A DNA stretch of 64,000 nucleotides from Pseudomonadota bacterium (GCA_014584465.1 JACTMU010000075.1:1-64000), one strand, 5' to 3'; counted from the first letter of the stretch, positions 5,652-15,166 are shown. The notes: generated by a model from the sequence alone, not told the origin. Translations and numbers: made by a program.

Positions 5652-8600
5652 ATGACCATCGTAAAAGAAAGAGAGGAGACTTCGGGAGTCTCCTATGCGG
5701 AACTTAAGTGCAAGACCAATTTCTCTTTTTTAGAGGGAGCTTCACATCCTGATGAACTTGTGGAGCGAGCCTACGAGCTTGGCATCACAGCCTTAGCGAT
5801 CACCGATCGCAATGGAGTCTACGGCATCCCTAAGGCTTACTGGAGGGCCAAAGATCTTTCGCCACTTCATTTGATCGTGGGCGCGGAGGTGACCATGGAG
5901 GATGCACCACCTCTGACCCTTCTGGCACAAGATCGTGGGGGCTATGGGCTTTTGTGTCGCATTCTCACCACAAGCCACTGTGGTTCGCCTATGGGTCGCA
6001 AAGCCAAGGGCGAGGCCTCATTGAAGATGAAAGAGCTTATGGATTTTGCAAATGATTCTCGATTTTCATCTCTTTTGGCTTTTCCAGAAGTTGACTCTGA
6101 CTTGAATCTCTTTAAGGAACTTTTTGAAGATCGCCTCTACCTATTTCTCAGTCGCACTCAAGATGGTCATGATCGACGTCGTACGCAAAACGTTTTAGAA
6201 GCTTCCAAACAATGGGAGCTTCCCATTGTGGCCACCAACAATGTTCTTTATCATGCAAAGGAGCGTCGACCTCTTCAAGACTCATTGACCTGCGTTCGCA
6301 CTGGGAAGAGTTTATTGAATGCAGGATTTCACCTACTTCCTAACAGTGAGAGGCATCTTAAATCCCCTTCAGAGATGAAGCGCCTTTTTGAAGACTTACC
6401 AGGAGCTCTAACGCTCACCTTAAAGATTGCGGAAAGATGCACCTTTTCTTTAAAGGAGTTGAGGTATCGCTACCCTTCAGAGTGGATCCCTCAGGGCCAT
6501 ACAGCTCAAACCTACCTTGAGGAGATGACATGGCAAGGGGCACGTGAAAGATACCACTCAGAGTTACCACAAGAGGTGATTGGGCAGCTCAAACATGAGC
6601 TCTCTCTCATCCAACAACTTGAGTTTGCAGACTACTTTTTGACCATTTTTGATATTGTGGAGTTTGCTAAGGGTAGAGAGATTCTCTGTCAAGGACGAGG
6701 AAGTGCCGCAAACAGTGCGGTCTGTTATTGTTTGGGAATCACTGCCATTGATCCTGTGAGGATGAATCTTCTCTTTGAAAGATTTATCTCGGTGGAGCGA
6801 GGCGAACCTCCTGACATTGATGTCGATTTTGAACATGAGCGGCGTGAAGAGGTGATCCAGTACATCTACAAGAAATATGGAAGAGATCGAGCCGCTATGG
6901 TGAGCGCCGTGGTGACCTACCAAAAGAGATCCGCTTTTCGCGAGTTGTCCAAAGCCTTTGGACTTGATGTGGGAACACAATCCGCCAAAGAGGTGATCAA
7001 AAACTTTGATGAACTCTCAGCCTCAAGTCCGATCCGCGACCTTCGCACGCAGATGGAATCTCTGTCTGAAGAGATGCAGGGATTTCCTCGCCACCTCTCC
7101 ATTCATAGTGGCGGGTTTACGCTTTCTGCAGATCCGATGGTTGAGATTGTCCCCATCGAACCTGCAAGAATGGAGGGACGCACCATCATTCAGTGGGATA
7201 AGTATGACCTTGATTACCTGGGACTTTTGAAGGTGGACGTGTTGGCTCTTGGCATGCTTTCAGCGCTGAGGAAAACTCTGAATCACGTCGGGATGAAACT
7301 TCATGAGATCCCCTCGGAGGATCGAAAGACCTATGAGATGATCCAACGAGGTGACACGGTAGGGACCTTTCAAATTGAGTCTCGGGCTCAAATGAATATG
7401 AGTGGAAGACTTAGACCGCGTTCATTCTACGATCTTGTGATCCAAGTGGCCATTGTACGCCCAGGCCCAATTGTAGGAAAGATGGTTCACCCCTATCTGA
7501 AACGACGCCATGGACTTGAGAAGGTCTCCTATCCACATCCTAAACTGAGAGAGATTTTGGGGAAAACTCTGGGGATTCCCCTTTTTCAGGAGCAGGTCAT
7601 GAAAATTGCCATTGAACTTGGAGGATTTACTCCAGGTGAGGCCGATCAACTTCGCCGCGCCATCGGAGCATGGCGAGCCAAAGGATCCATCGAAAAGGTC
7701 GGGAGCCGACTCCTTGAGGGACTACGAAAGAGCGGCATCCCTGATCAATATTCTCACGTGATCTTTGAGCAACTTAAAGGTTTTGCCCACTATGGCTTCC
7801 CCGAATCACACTCAGCTTCCTTTGCGCTCTTGGCCTATGCTTCAGCCTATCTCAGATGTCACCATCCCGCCGAATTTCTCTGTGCCTTGGTGAACTCTCA
7901 ACCAATGGGATTTTACTCCAACCACACCCTTGTGGACGATGCCAAAAGGCATGGAGTCAAAGTGCTCCCCGTGGACATTCAGGAGTCTGAGTACCATTGC
8001 ACTCTGGTTGGGGGTCATGTGCGACTTGGTCTGCGCTTGATTCGCGGATTGAGTCATCAAGATGCTCAAAGAGTCATCGCCATGCGCCCCTATCGAGATC
8101 TCGCTGATTTTCTCTCAAAGACCCACATTGCGGAGGATGTGCTTTTTCAGATGGCCATGGGAGACCTCTTTGCCTCTATGGGTTTGGATCAGCGTCAAAC
8201 CCTGTGGCAACTTCTTGCAAACAAGATCAAAAGATCCTCTCGCCAGCTCAGTCTCTTTGAGGGCCACTCTCTGGATCCACAGACTCCAAATCTTAAAAAA
8301 CTCACAGGAGCCGAAGCGATCTCTCAAGACTACAGCACCTATGGACTCTCTGTCCGAGGCCATCCTATGGCAGAGCTGCGAAAGATTTGCAAACTCCCTA
8401 GAGCTTCCACTTTGAAAGCCAAACAGCGCCCCCCGAAGAGCTACATTCATACTTCAGGTCTTGTTTTGGTTCGCCAACGACCTCCAACTGCCAATGGCGT
8501 CTGTTTTTTGACTATTGAAGATGAATATGGCTTTTTAGATCTTGTCTTCTTCAGCAAGGAGTTCACTCAGTACAAAGAACTCCTTTACCATCACAGCTTT

Positions 8601-8693
8601 CTCTGCGTCTCTGGGCTCATTGAACGAGATGGCCACTCCGTAAGCCTCATCGTCAAAAAGTGTCAGCCACTGCCAGATCTCTTACGCGATTAG
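5652..8693 (+). CDS. dnaE2: DnaE2 (ImuC) error-prone DNA polymerase III alpha subunit
   Basis: A 1013-residue C-family polymerase, within the 1000-1080 range of DnaE2 and shorter than replicative DnaE. The N-terminal PHP domain starts YAELKCKTNFSFLEGASHP. The polymerase core shows the catalytic DIDVDFEHERREEVIQY and QGRGSAANSAVCY, followed by GGFTPGEADQLRRAIGAW and the helix-hairpin-helix and OB regions. QLSLF at residues 865-869 fits a clamp-binding site. It makes untemplated or miscoding insertions opposite lesions together with ImuB and ImuA. It follows imuB after 115 bp that contain a tandem Shine-Dalgarno array, and has no clear promoter of its own. Confidence 0.95.
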   Translation: MTIVKEREETSGVSYAELKCKTNFSFLEGASHPDELVERAYELGITALAITDRNGVYGIPKAYWRAKDLSPLHLIVGAEVTMEDAPPLTLLAQDRGGYGLLCRILTTSHCGSPMGRKAKGEASLKMKELMDFANDSRFSSLLAFPEVDSDLNLFKELFEDRLYLFLSRTQDGHDRRRTQNVLEASKQWELPIVATNNVLYHAKERRPLQDSLTCVRTGKSLLNAGFHLLPNSERHLKSPSEMKRLFEDLPGALTLTLKIAERCTFSLKELRYRYPSEWIPQGHTAQTYLEEMTWQGARERYHSELPQEVIGQLKHELSLIQQLEFADYFLTIFDIVEFAKGREILCQGRGSAANSAVCYCLGITAIDPVRMNLLFERFISVERGEPPDIDVDFEHERREEVIQYIYKKYGRDRAAMVSAVVTYQKRSAFRELSKAFGLDVGTQSAKEVIKNFDELSASSPIRDLRTQMESLSEEMQGFPRHLSIHSGGFTLSADPMVEIVPIEPARMEGRTIIQWDKYDLDYLGLLKVDVLALGMLSALRKTLNHVGMKLHEIPSEDRKTYEMIQRGDTVGTFQIESRAQMNMSGRLRPRSFYDLVIQVAIVRPGPIVGKMVHPYLKRRHGLEKVSYPHPKLREILGKTLGIPLFQEQVMKIAIELGGFTPGEADQLRRAIGAWRAKGSIEKVGSRLLEGLRKSGIPDQYSHVIFEQLKGFAHYGFPESHSASFALLAYASAYLRCHHPAEFLCALVNSQPMGFYSNHTLVDDAKRHGVKVLPVDIQESEYHCTLVGGHVRLGLRLIRGLSHQDAQRVIAMRPYRDLADFLSKTHIAEDVLFQMAMGDLFASMGLDQRQTLWQLLANKIKRSSRQLSLFEGHSLDPQTPNLKKLTGAEAISQDYSTYGLSVRGHPMAELRKICKLPRASTLKAKQRPPKSYIHTSGLVLVRQRPPTANGVCFLTIEDEYGFLDLVFFSKEFTQYKELLYHHSFLCVSGLIERDGHSVSLIVKKCQPLPDLLRD

Positions 8694-9049
8694 CTCATCA
8701 CCCATACGGAGAATTTCGCGCCAAAGCAGGTTTCGCGCCAGTCACTACCTACTCCACTTCTCCTCTTTTGATCTCATGGGGCCCTTTGGGCCTCTGCTTC
8801 AAATGAAAGCTCCGAGGTTGGATTGCATTCTCCCCCGTCTGACGAACTTTTTGACGGGGACTCACAATCGTCGGCTCCGCAAACAAGCATCTCGTTACGT
8901 GTGCGCCGAGATTCTTTGCAAAGGATCTAACGCTGGCAGCCTTAAGTCGAACTTGCAACGAGGTGCGCTCATCCGTTAGCCTAGATAGGGGTTGGCAGAG
9001 CCAAGGATTTGAGAGTGCCTGTTGACTGCAATTCTGTTTCCATTGGAAC
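8694..9049. other. Intergenic region with a partial family B repeat
   Basis: No convincing gene is seen. GCAGGTTTCGCGCCAGTCAC (8726-8745) matches the end of the family B element at 41413-41579, next to a second TTTCGCGCCA at 8714. GGGGCCCTTTGGGCC near 8778 could form a small hairpin, without a T run. Confidence 0.5.
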
Positions 9050-9373
9050 ATGAGGAGAGTGGTGGGAAATGTTGTGGATGCACCCCTTAAGTTTGTTGTA
9101 ACAAAATCAAGAGGCGCTACTTGGATTAAAAAAGTTGTCCTTTTTGGCTCCAGAGCACGTGGCTCTTCCCATGAACGATCTGATTACGATCTGGCTGTGG
9201 AAGTAGAGAAAGGGTTTGATCAAGAGTGGGTGAGGTGGGCTCTGGATCTCAAAGAGGAGATTCCCACTCTATGCGGAGTGGATCTATTGAAAATGGATTC
9301 AACAATTTCACAAGAGCTTCTTCAACGCATAACAAACGAAGGGATCACGATTTATGACCGAGATCAAGAATAA
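9050..9373 (+). CDS. MNT-type nucleotidyltransferase (antitoxin of an MNT/HEPN pair)
   Basis: A 107-residue minimal nucleotidyltransferase. The signature VVLFGSRARGSSHERSDYDLAV holds the GSxAxG loop and the two metal-binding Asp residues. In MNT/HEPN systems this protein neutralises the partner, in studied cases by AMPylating it near the active site. The start could also be GTG 9062 or 9074; AGGAG at 9052 would suit the first of these. The last 20 bases overlap the HEPN gene, so the two are translationally coupled. The activity is inferred from the family. Confidence 0.85.
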   Translation: MRRVVGNVVDAPLKFVVTKSRGATWIKKVVLFGSRARGSSHERSDYDLAVEVEKGFDQEWVRWALDLKEEIPTLCGVDLLKMDSTISQELLQRITNEGITIYDRDQE

Positions 9374-9746
9374 AGAGGGTCAAAGCCTCATCAATTTTCG
9401 AAGGGCTCTTGCCAATTTGGAGATGTCAGTAGCTCTTCCTGTGAAAGAACCTCGAGATATGTCTGGGATCATCAAGGACTTTGAGATGGCCTACGAACTC
9501 TCCTGGAAAGTTTTGAAGAGGAAGCTTCGTGAAGAGGGTCATCAAACACTGGGAGCAAAAGATGTCTATTCAAAGGCCTATCAGTTGGGATACCTTAAGA
9601 AGGAACAGCCGTGGCTCTCCATGATTCAGGATCGAAATCTTACTGCCCATGTTTACGATGAAGAGTCCGCCCTAAGAATTGTGGAACGAATCAAAAAGAG
9701 CTATTTATCCGAACTTCAAGATCTGGCGGCAATGCTTTCGAACTAA
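9354..9746 (+). CDS. HEPN toxin-like protein (HI0074 family, nucleotidyltransferase substrate-binding)
   Basis: A 130-residue all-helical protein of the HI0074 type. The helix IIKDFEMAYELSWKVLKRKL matches the family, and MIQDRNLTAHVYDE contains R-x4-H (Arg-Asn-Leu-Thr-Ala-His), the RNase motif of HEPN toxins. It pairs with the overlapping MNT gene. The stop overlaps tail-to-tail with that of the opposite glycosyltransferase gene (CTAA). A second, broken pair with reversed gene order lies near 44.2-44.9 kb. Confidence 0.85.
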   Translation: MTEIKNKEGQSLINFRRALANLEMSVALPVKEPRDMSGIIKDFEMAYELSWKVLKRKLREEGHQTLGAKDVYSKAYQLGYLKKEQPWLSMIQDRNLTAHVYDEESALRIVERIKKSYLSELQDLAAMLSN

Positions 9747-10825
9747 ACAAGCAGCTTGCGACACACTTCCAGAACATCGCGAGCCTGAATGCTGGTCATG
9801 CAGACATGAGTGCCAATGGGACACTTGGCACTGCCATGTTTCCCGCAGGGTCGGCAGGAGTGATCCTTCTCAACAATAAGAGAACGGCTGCTCCATGGAC
9901 GATACCCCAACTTCAAAACGGTGGGTCCAAAGATGCCCACAGTTGGAGTGTTCGCAGCACAGGCCAGGTGCATTCCTCCGTTGTCATTGCAAATGGCCAG
10001 TGATCCTCGACGAAGAACAAGAAAAGACTCAAAGAGATTGGTCTGACCAGAGAGGTCCAGAGATTCAGGAATTTTTGCTGCGATCGCCTGCGTTTTGACT
10101 CTCTCTTGTTCCGATCCGAGAAGCACAACGGTGTAGCCCATCTCATGAAAGGATTGACCCAGTTGAGCATAGCCCTCCGTGGTCCAACACTTGGTCTCCC
10201 ATACACTCCCGGGAGCAAAACAGACAAAGGGAGTCCGAATCTTGGATAGGATTTGCAAAACTTTTTGAACTGACAAAGTGGAAGGGTCCTCAACAAAGTC
10301 ACTCAACGAAAGAGAGGACCAAGGGGGAATTGGTTGATCTAGACTTGGGATCTGATGATCCTTACCAGAGCTCTCGAGATCGCGCATGTGGCCCTCAAGC
10401 TCCGAGTTGAGCTTTCGAGCTAGAGCCAGAAGACGAAGAGCCTCGGGAAGGTGCATGGGTCGCTTCTCTCTGACATCATAGGCCCAAAAGGACCAGGGGT
10501 TCTGATATCCAATTTTGAGATGGGCGTTCAAAGAGGCCACAATGGTCGCTGTTCGAAACGACTGGTGGGCGGACACGAGAGTCTGAAAATGGTGATCTTG
10601 GAGCTCTTTCTTTACTTTCCTCCAATCTGAGGAGTTGGTCTTATCGACCTCGAAGAGTTGATCAACCATTCCTGTATGAAGAAAGAAGTTCCCGAGCCCC
10701 TTTCGACAAAAGAGTGCCAACCTATCGGCAGGAGGTGCGGACCTCCTCATCCACCTCATCAGTGGGATGGTCAAGAGAAGATCTCCCACGAACGCTGTCT
10801 GAATGAGTAAATTGGTTTCCGCCAC
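9743..10825 (-). CDS. Glycosyltransferase family 9, ADP-heptose:LPS heptosyltransferase-like
   Basis: About 360 residues from GTG 10825, which follows AAGGAG at 9-nt spacing; the ATG at 10849 would put eight unlikely residues in front. GT9 enzymes transfer heptose to the LPS inner core on the cytosolic face of the inner membrane. Signatures are LLIQTAFVGDLLLTIPLMRW at the N terminus, FAPGSVWETKCWTTEGYAQL for the nucleotide-sugar pocket, and AICNDNGGMHLACAANTPTVG with GIFGP. The C-terminal CRPCGKHGSAKCPIGTHVC is the Cys motif common in WaaF-like members. The acceptor residue cannot be read from sequence. Confidence 0.85.
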   Translation of the reverse strand: MAETNLLIQTAFVGDLLLTIPLMRWMRRSAPPADRLALFCRKGLGNFFLHTGMVDQLFEVDKTNSSDWRKVKKELQDHHFQTLVSAHQSFRTATIVASLNAHLKIGYQNPWSFWAYDVREKRPMHLPEALRLLALARKLNSELEGHMRDLESSGKDHQIPSLDQPIPPWSSLSLSDFVEDPSTLSVQKVLQILSKIRTPFVCFAPGSVWETKCWTTEGYAQLGQSFHEMGYTVVLLGSEQERVKTQAIAAKIPESLDLSGQTNLFESFLVLRRGSLAICNDNGGMHLACAANTPTVGIFGPTVLKLGYRPWSSRSLIVEKDHSCRPCGKHGSAKCPIGTHVCMTSIQARDVLEVCRKLLV

Positions 10826-10947
10826 GTGCAATCGCTCCTTACATATCATCTCAAATCAGGATTGAAGCTCATACTACCACCGGGAAATTGATTTGACAAT
10901 TTGTCATCAGCTGTCGATCCTTGCGTGGAGGAGGGCGATTGTCTCTA

Positions 10948-12111
10948 CTAAGGAAGTAAGGGCGAATGCTCCAAGATCAGCGGCTTTGATGAACAAGTTG
11001 ACGCCAACCACTTAAGTCCCTTGGCAACTCCTTGAACAAGGAGTTCAATCGGGACTAAGTCGTAACACATTGGATTTTTGTTGCACTCCCTTTTCCAACA
11101 CGGTGAACAGTCCATAGGAGCAAGAACCTTTACCCCTCGATCAAAAAGATCAATCTCCTGACTGCAGGTTGGACCAAACCACGCAACGACCCATTTGCCT
11201 AAGGCAATGGCCATATGCATCCCTAAACTGTCCCCTGAAATGATGATGTCACAAGCTGCCGCACTGATGAACCCATCACGTAGACCCCGATGAGTTGGCG
11301 ATTGCACAACATTGAGTCCATATCCGATCTTCTCATTTCTTTTCATCTCATCGCGCCCCCCTAGGAGCACAATCTCGATGGTTGGAAAGATTCTCCTTAA
11401 CTCTTCGATCAGACGCCGATGGGTTGAGATCGAGAGCTTCTTGTAAGGAATCGTAGGACTGCATCCTGTATTGATCCCCACAAGAATCTTTCTCTTCGAC
11501 CATCTTTTGCGACGCCGAAGAACCTCCATTCGTTCTGTCTCCATAAAAGAGAAAACATAGGGATCTCGGTGGTAGATGCCAAGATCGAGTGCTTCATGAG
11601 TGAGCTGCAGTTCACTTTTGACATTGCGAAAAAGTTTTTCTTCGTCACTCAGACCAAGTCGCCAAAGTTCCTTGGCTTCAGGAGTTGCTGGGACAATCGC
11701 AGTTCCGACTGCGGAAAACCCGAGATGTCTCTTTGCCGTCACCAACTTTGCAATGCCTACGGCTTTCAAAGACTTGTCAATACAGTAGACAACATCAAAT
11801 TCTTGAGCTGCCAGAATGAGAAGATCATCGCTGGAGGTCGTTAGAATCTGGTCAATGTAGGGGTTGTGCTTAAGGAGTTGATCAGAAGGAGATTGAGTGA
11901 TCCATGAGACATGAGCGGAGGGGTGTCGGCGCAGAAGTGCAGGTAGAAGTGCTGTGGACCGAAGAACAGCTCCCATCGCGTCAAGGTGAATGATCAACAC
12001 CCTCTCTGCAGGGATGGTAAGGTGTGGACAAAGCTGATCACAAAGATAGTGTTTTTTACAAGGACGATATCCCGTAAAATGGCGACATCGAATCTGAGGA
12101 CCCAGCTCCAT
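10948..12111 (-). CDS. Glycosyltransferase family 9 protein with N-terminal Cys cluster
   Basis: A 387-residue GT9 enzyme. The core starts at about residue 37 (RVLIIHLDAMGAVLRSTALL), with the donor-site regions VGINTGCSPTIPYKKLS and IIISGDSLGMHMAIALGKWV. Before the core, Cys9, Cys18, Cys24 and Cys28 (CRHFTGYRPC, CDQLC) form a cluster seen in a deltaproteobacterial GT9 subgroup and could bind a metal. CSPCWKREC near the C terminus adds more. The usual GD.. in the first loop is GA here. It probably acts on LPS or another surface glycan with the adjacent GT9 gene, 98-122 bp away on the same strand. Confidence 0.8.
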   Translation of the reverse strand: MELGPQIRCRHFTGYRPCKKHYLCDQLCPHLTIPAERVLIIHLDAMGAVLRSTALLPALLRRHPSAHVSWITQSPSDQLLKHNPYIDQILTTSSDDLLILAAQEFDVVYCIDKSLKAVGIAKLVTAKRHLGFSAVGTAIVPATPEAKELWRLGLSDEEKLFRNVKSELQLTHEALDLGIYHRDPYVFSFMETERMEVLRRRKRWSKRKILVGINTGCSPTIPYKKLSISTHRRLIEELRRIFPTIEIVLLGGRDEMKRNEKIGYGLNVVQSPTHRGLRDGFISAAACDIIISGDSLGMHMAIALGKWVVAWFGPTCSQEIDLFDRGVKVLAPMDCSPCWKRECNKNPMCYDLVPIELLVQGVAKGLKWLASTCSSKPLILEHSPLLP

Positions 12112-12179
12112 ACTTTGATGGTAACGCTGAGCCCTACTTCACGCCACTGGACGATCATCTAGAAAAATGGAGACTCCAA

Positions 12180-12995
12180 TCAGTGGCAAATCTCGGTCAC
12201 CCGATGATAAACTCTCGAGACCACCGGCAACGAGGCCTCCTCTTTGATGGAGGGCCACTCGAATGTTTCACAATTTTGCCAATCTGGGAAAAATTTGGGC
12301 CGATTGCGATCACCATCCTCGAAGGCATCATTCAAAATGGAGTCTCCAATTTCCCAAATAAAGGCATTGGCTTGGGCATCGGGAAGAATCGCATTTTGTC
12401 TAAGGACTAAGGCAATTTCAAGAGGTGTTACAAAGCCCATTTGACCTGACTCCAAATTCAAGATCTCATCATAATCCGACGGAGAGTAGACAATTCGAAT
12501 GAACTGAAAAAACTCAACTTCAGGAAATTCTTCCCTAATTTGTGAATAAAATGCGATGTCCCGCTCACCGTTGTCACCCAAAAGAATCATGCGGTTTGGC
12601 TGGTCCATGCGAATGATTTCGCGAAGAGCTTTTACTTTGTGCTCATCTGAACTCTCCTTTTCGCGAAAAAGCACCTCTCCCTCAGGAAAGTTTCCGTTCG
12701 CGAGAAGCTTTGTGTGAGCACGTTTCATGAGCCATCCTGGCGCATTGGTCAAATAGTAGATCTTGGAGTCTTCAATTCCGTTCAGCATAAGATGGTAAAG
12801 GGAGTTCATCCCTTCAAAACGATTTTTCGTTCGCCTTGCATTGGAGATGCTGTCCATGCGGTTTCGAACATGAGACATTTTGATCGTGTCATCGATGTCC
12901 GATACAATGACGGTCTTTGCCGACGCCATCGCAGCTAAAAGAAGAGCGACGACACCAACCAACACTCTGTTTAGGTTTCTTGGGAACAAATGCAC
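12180..12995 (-). CDS. Secreted App1-like phosphatidate phosphatase (DUF2183)
   Basis: About 271 residues from GTG 12995, which has GGAGAG upstream and places a clean signal peptide (LVGVVALLLAAMASA) at the N terminus; the open frame to 13058 would bury it. The HAD-type motif SDIDDTIK follows directly, with TNAPGWL and LLGDNGERD as later motifs, the pattern of App1 phosphatidate phosphatases. These dephosphorylate phosphatidic acid; here the protein should act in the periplasm or outside. It is transcribed divergently from the small ORF and ribF, with 53 bp between starts. Confidence 0.75.
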   Translation of the reverse strand: MHLFPRNLNRVLVGVVALLLAAMASAKTVIVSDIDDTIKMSHVRNRMDSISNARRTKNRFEGMNSLYHLMLNGIEDSKIYYLTNAPGWLMKRAHTKLLANGNFPEGEVLFREKESSDEHKVKALREIIRMDQPNRMILLGDNGERDIAFYSQIREEFPEVEFFQFIRIVYSPSDYDEILNLESGQMGFVTPLEIALVLRQNAILPDAQANAFIWEIGDSILNDAFEDGDRNRPKFFPDWQNCETFEWPSIKEEASLPVVSRVYHRVTEICH

Positions 12996-13048
12996 AAGAG
13001 TCTCTCCAAAATGGGCGGTTACTATAAAACACTTGATTCGACACACAC

Positions 13049-13225
13049 ATGCGTGCACTCACTATTTCTAGCCTTAAGTCGTGGGTTGGTCAAATTCCCA
13101 GAAATCCAGTGCAACCTTTTCATGGATTTGACAAAAACTGTCTCAGCACTGCCAAGCTTGATTATTTGAGGGAGAGAGGCTACTTTTGCGATATGTGCGA
13201 GTTAGGTAGAGAAAGATGCAGATAG
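13049..13225 (+). CDS. Small Cys-rich ORF (58 aa) overlapping ribF
   Basis: ATG 13049 opens a 58-codon frame that ends TAG 13225, 10 bases inside ribF (ATG 13216), an overlap typical of translational coupling. The product has a basic N-terminal part, PFHGFDKNC in the middle and GYFCDMCELGRERC at the end, so Cys31, Cys47, Cys50 and Cys57 could bind zinc. I know no family for it. No strong Shine-Dalgarno is visible before the ATG. It fills the otherwise empty gap between the divergent App1-like gene and ribF. It may be a real small protein or a leader peptide. Confidence 0.4.
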   Translation: MRALTISSLKSWVGQIPRNPVQPFHGFDKNCLSTAKLDYLRERGYFCDMCELGRERCR

Positions 13226-14145
13226 CGCGGAGCGCGATTCAAGTTGCCATTGGATCAAAAGGGTGTGTGCTCACCATTGGCAACTTTGATGGCGTCCATC
13301 TTGGCCATCGAGAGCTCATCAGACAGACCCTGGCTGAGGCGAAGAGACTCGGAGTGCCTTCGATGGTGGTGACTTTTGACCCCCATCCCGAAAGTCTTCT
13401 GCATCCAGAGAACCACTTTGGGATGCTCTTTGACCGGCGTGACCAAGTGGAGATCTTTGAAACTCTCGGTGTTGATGTCCTCCTTATGGAGCCTTTTTCG
13501 AGAGAATTCTCCGAGTTAAGTAAGGAGGAGTTCTATTTTGGGTGGCTGTTCCCCCACCTAAAACCCTGTAAGATTGTCGTAGGATACGATTTTGGATTTG
13601 CAAAGAAGAAATCGGGAACCAAAGAAGATTTGGTCAGTATGGCCAAGGAGACCAGGACTCAAGTTGACATTCTTCCTCCACTAAAAGTTGACGAGCAGGT
13701 TATATCTAGCACGCTTGTTCGCGAACTTCTCCTTCAAGGCCAAGTGAAAAGGGCGCAACATCTTTTAGGACGCCCCTACTATCTCCGTGGTGTCGTGATT
13801 TACGGAGATGGGCGAGGAGAGAAGCTTGGCTTTCCCACCGCCAACATTGTACCAACGACCCTTTTTTCCCCTAAAGAGGGGGTCTATGCAACCCAAACTG
13901 AGATTTACGGAGAGAGTTTTTTTTCCGTAACCAACATTGGGAAAAATCCCACCTTTGTCATTGGACCGTCCAATGAGTTGAGAATTGAGAACCACATTCT
14001 TGATTACCATGGAGACTTGTATGGAAAGGAGATTCGCATCACTTTTGTCGATTTTCTAAGGGATGAGATGAAGTTTTCGTCAAAAGAGGAGTTGGTTGAA
14101 CAGATACGTAGAGATTTGGTGCGGGCACGGCAGGTGTTTCGATGA
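13216..14145 (+). CDS. ribF: RibF, bifunctional riboflavin kinase / FAD synthetase
   Basis: RibF phosphorylates riboflavin to FMN and adenylylates FMN to FAD in the cytosol. The 309-residue length is standard. The N-terminal FAD synthetase half has TIGNFDGVHLGHRELI and TFDPHPESLLHP, then VVGYDFGFAKKKSGT and ISSTLVRELLLQGQV. The C-terminal kinase half has GDGRGEKLGFPTANI, EGVYAT and NIGKNPTF. It starts inside the small Cys-rich ORF and its stop overlaps the next gene by 4 bp (ATGA). No FMN riboswitch is visible upstream. Confidence 0.96.
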   Translation: MQIARSAIQVAIGSKGCVLTIGNFDGVHLGHRELIRQTLAEAKRLGVPSMVVTFDPHPESLLHPENHFGMLFDRRDQVEIFETLGVDVLLMEPFSREFSELSKEEFYFGWLFPHLKPCKIVVGYDFGFAKKKSGTKEDLVSMAKETRTQVDILPPLKVDEQVISSTLVRELLLQGQVKRAQHLLGRPYYLRGVVIYGDGRGEKLGFPTANIVPTTLFSPKEGVYATQTEIYGESFFSVTNIGKNPTFVIGPSNELRIENHILDYHGDLYGKEIRITFVDFLRDEMKFSSKEELVEQIRRDLVRARQVFR

Positions 14146-14990
14146 AGGGACTTAAGTGGGCCGAGTTGTCTGGTCCTGGCTGTTCTGAAACCAAACGTTA
14201 TGAGTCTTTCCAGGAGTTCTTGATCCATCAAGAAGTTGACAGTCAATTGGAGTTCGTCGAGGCAGGTCCCTCGGAAGCATTGGAAAAGCTCAAGGAGTTG
14301 ATGGCAGTTAAGGACTACATTTGCATCGGATCTCCACTCAACGTCGATCTACTGTCTCAAATTTCTGATTTGACGATTGAATGCCGCACCTCAAGTTGGA
14401 TCGATGGCTTTCTTAGGTACCAAAATCGGTGGTGGCCACGATCATTTCTCCCAGGGGTATTTCAAAGAGAGGTGACTCCCTACATGAACCATCTTCTTCT
14501 GGAGAGCACAGTATTGATTTTAGGATCAGAACCTATTGTTGTTCCGATTGTTTCTGGTTTGACTAAAATTGGATTTACCCGAATAGGAATTGTCGATGAA
14601 GATATCGAGTCTGCTCGAAAGCTCATCGAACGCCTGCAGCTAACCTTTTATTCTATTGAATTCTTTGTTGTGCCCGTCGAAGAGGTCGTAAGCCTTCCTG
14701 GTCTTACGGCAATTTTAGTGAATTCACTTTCAGGAAGCGATTCAGACGAAGTGCTCAAATATTTCTACTACTTCAATTTTCTGGTGCCTAACGGTTTGTT
14801 GATCGATCTTGATTATATGCGGGTAGATTCAGACTTAAGGGAGAATGCGCGTCTCTTTGGCGCAAAGATCTTAGAGGGGCACCAAATCATCGCATCGGTT
14901 GATCTCCAATGGTTGAGAGAAATTACAGGTCTTCATTTTGACTCGAAGTCATATCAGAAGAATCTTTTTGATCACTTACATAGCAAATAG
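14142..14990 (+). CDS. Rossmann-like protein, distant shikimate dehydrogenase resemblance
   Basis: A 282-residue cytosolic protein overlapping ribF by 4 bp. The centre reads STVLILGSEPIVVPIVSGL and FTRIGIVDED, a Rossmann-type nucleotide-binding turn without the classic GxGGxG. Further on, LTAILVNSLSG and NGLLIDLDYMRVDSDLRENA resemble the C-terminal half of AroE-like shikimate dehydrogenases, and FGAKILEGHQI fits their final helix. The AroE catalytic Lys/Asp pair is not evident, so it may have another substrate or none. It precedes the pil genes by 176 bp, which show no strong promoter consensus. Confidence 0.5.
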   Translation: MKGLKWAELSGPGCSETKRYESFQEFLIHQEVDSQLEFVEAGPSEALEKLKELMAVKDYICIGSPLNVDLLSQISDLTIECRTSSWIDGFLRYQNRWWPRSFLPGVFQREVTPYMNHLLLESTVLILGSEPIVVPIVSGLTKIGFTRIGIVDEDIESARKLIERLQLTFYSIEFFVVPVEEVVSLPGLTAILVNSLSGSDSDEVLKYFYYFNFLVPNGLLIDLDYMRVDSDLRENARLFGAKILEGHQIIASVDLQWLREITGLHFDSKSYQKNLFDHLHSK

Positions 14991-15166
14991 CACAAAGTTG
15001 GGTTGAATCGTTTCTCCATGAATCCAGTCTTTGGTCTCGTTATCAAGATCCTTAGAAAGAGGTAGCCTATAGGAAGAGTTGCTATCTAGAAATGGAACGT
15101 CGTGACCCACATATCCACTTTTAGAGAATTTTACAAGTTACCATGTACAGGTAAAGAAGAGAAGAT

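Noticed and set aside
5465-5659. Minus-strand ORF with repeated FAPQ units
   Set aside because: It is the antisense reading of the 12-bp Shine-Dalgarno repeats; the periodicity of 12 gives a repeated tetrapeptide by itself.
8749-9051. ORFs on both strands in the dnaE2-MNT gap
   Set aside because: Neither has a binding site or protein-like composition; the region holds repeat fragments.
12996-13215. FMN riboswitch upstream of ribF
   Set aside because: None of the conserved RFN-element helices is visible, and the stretch is better explained as a small ORF.
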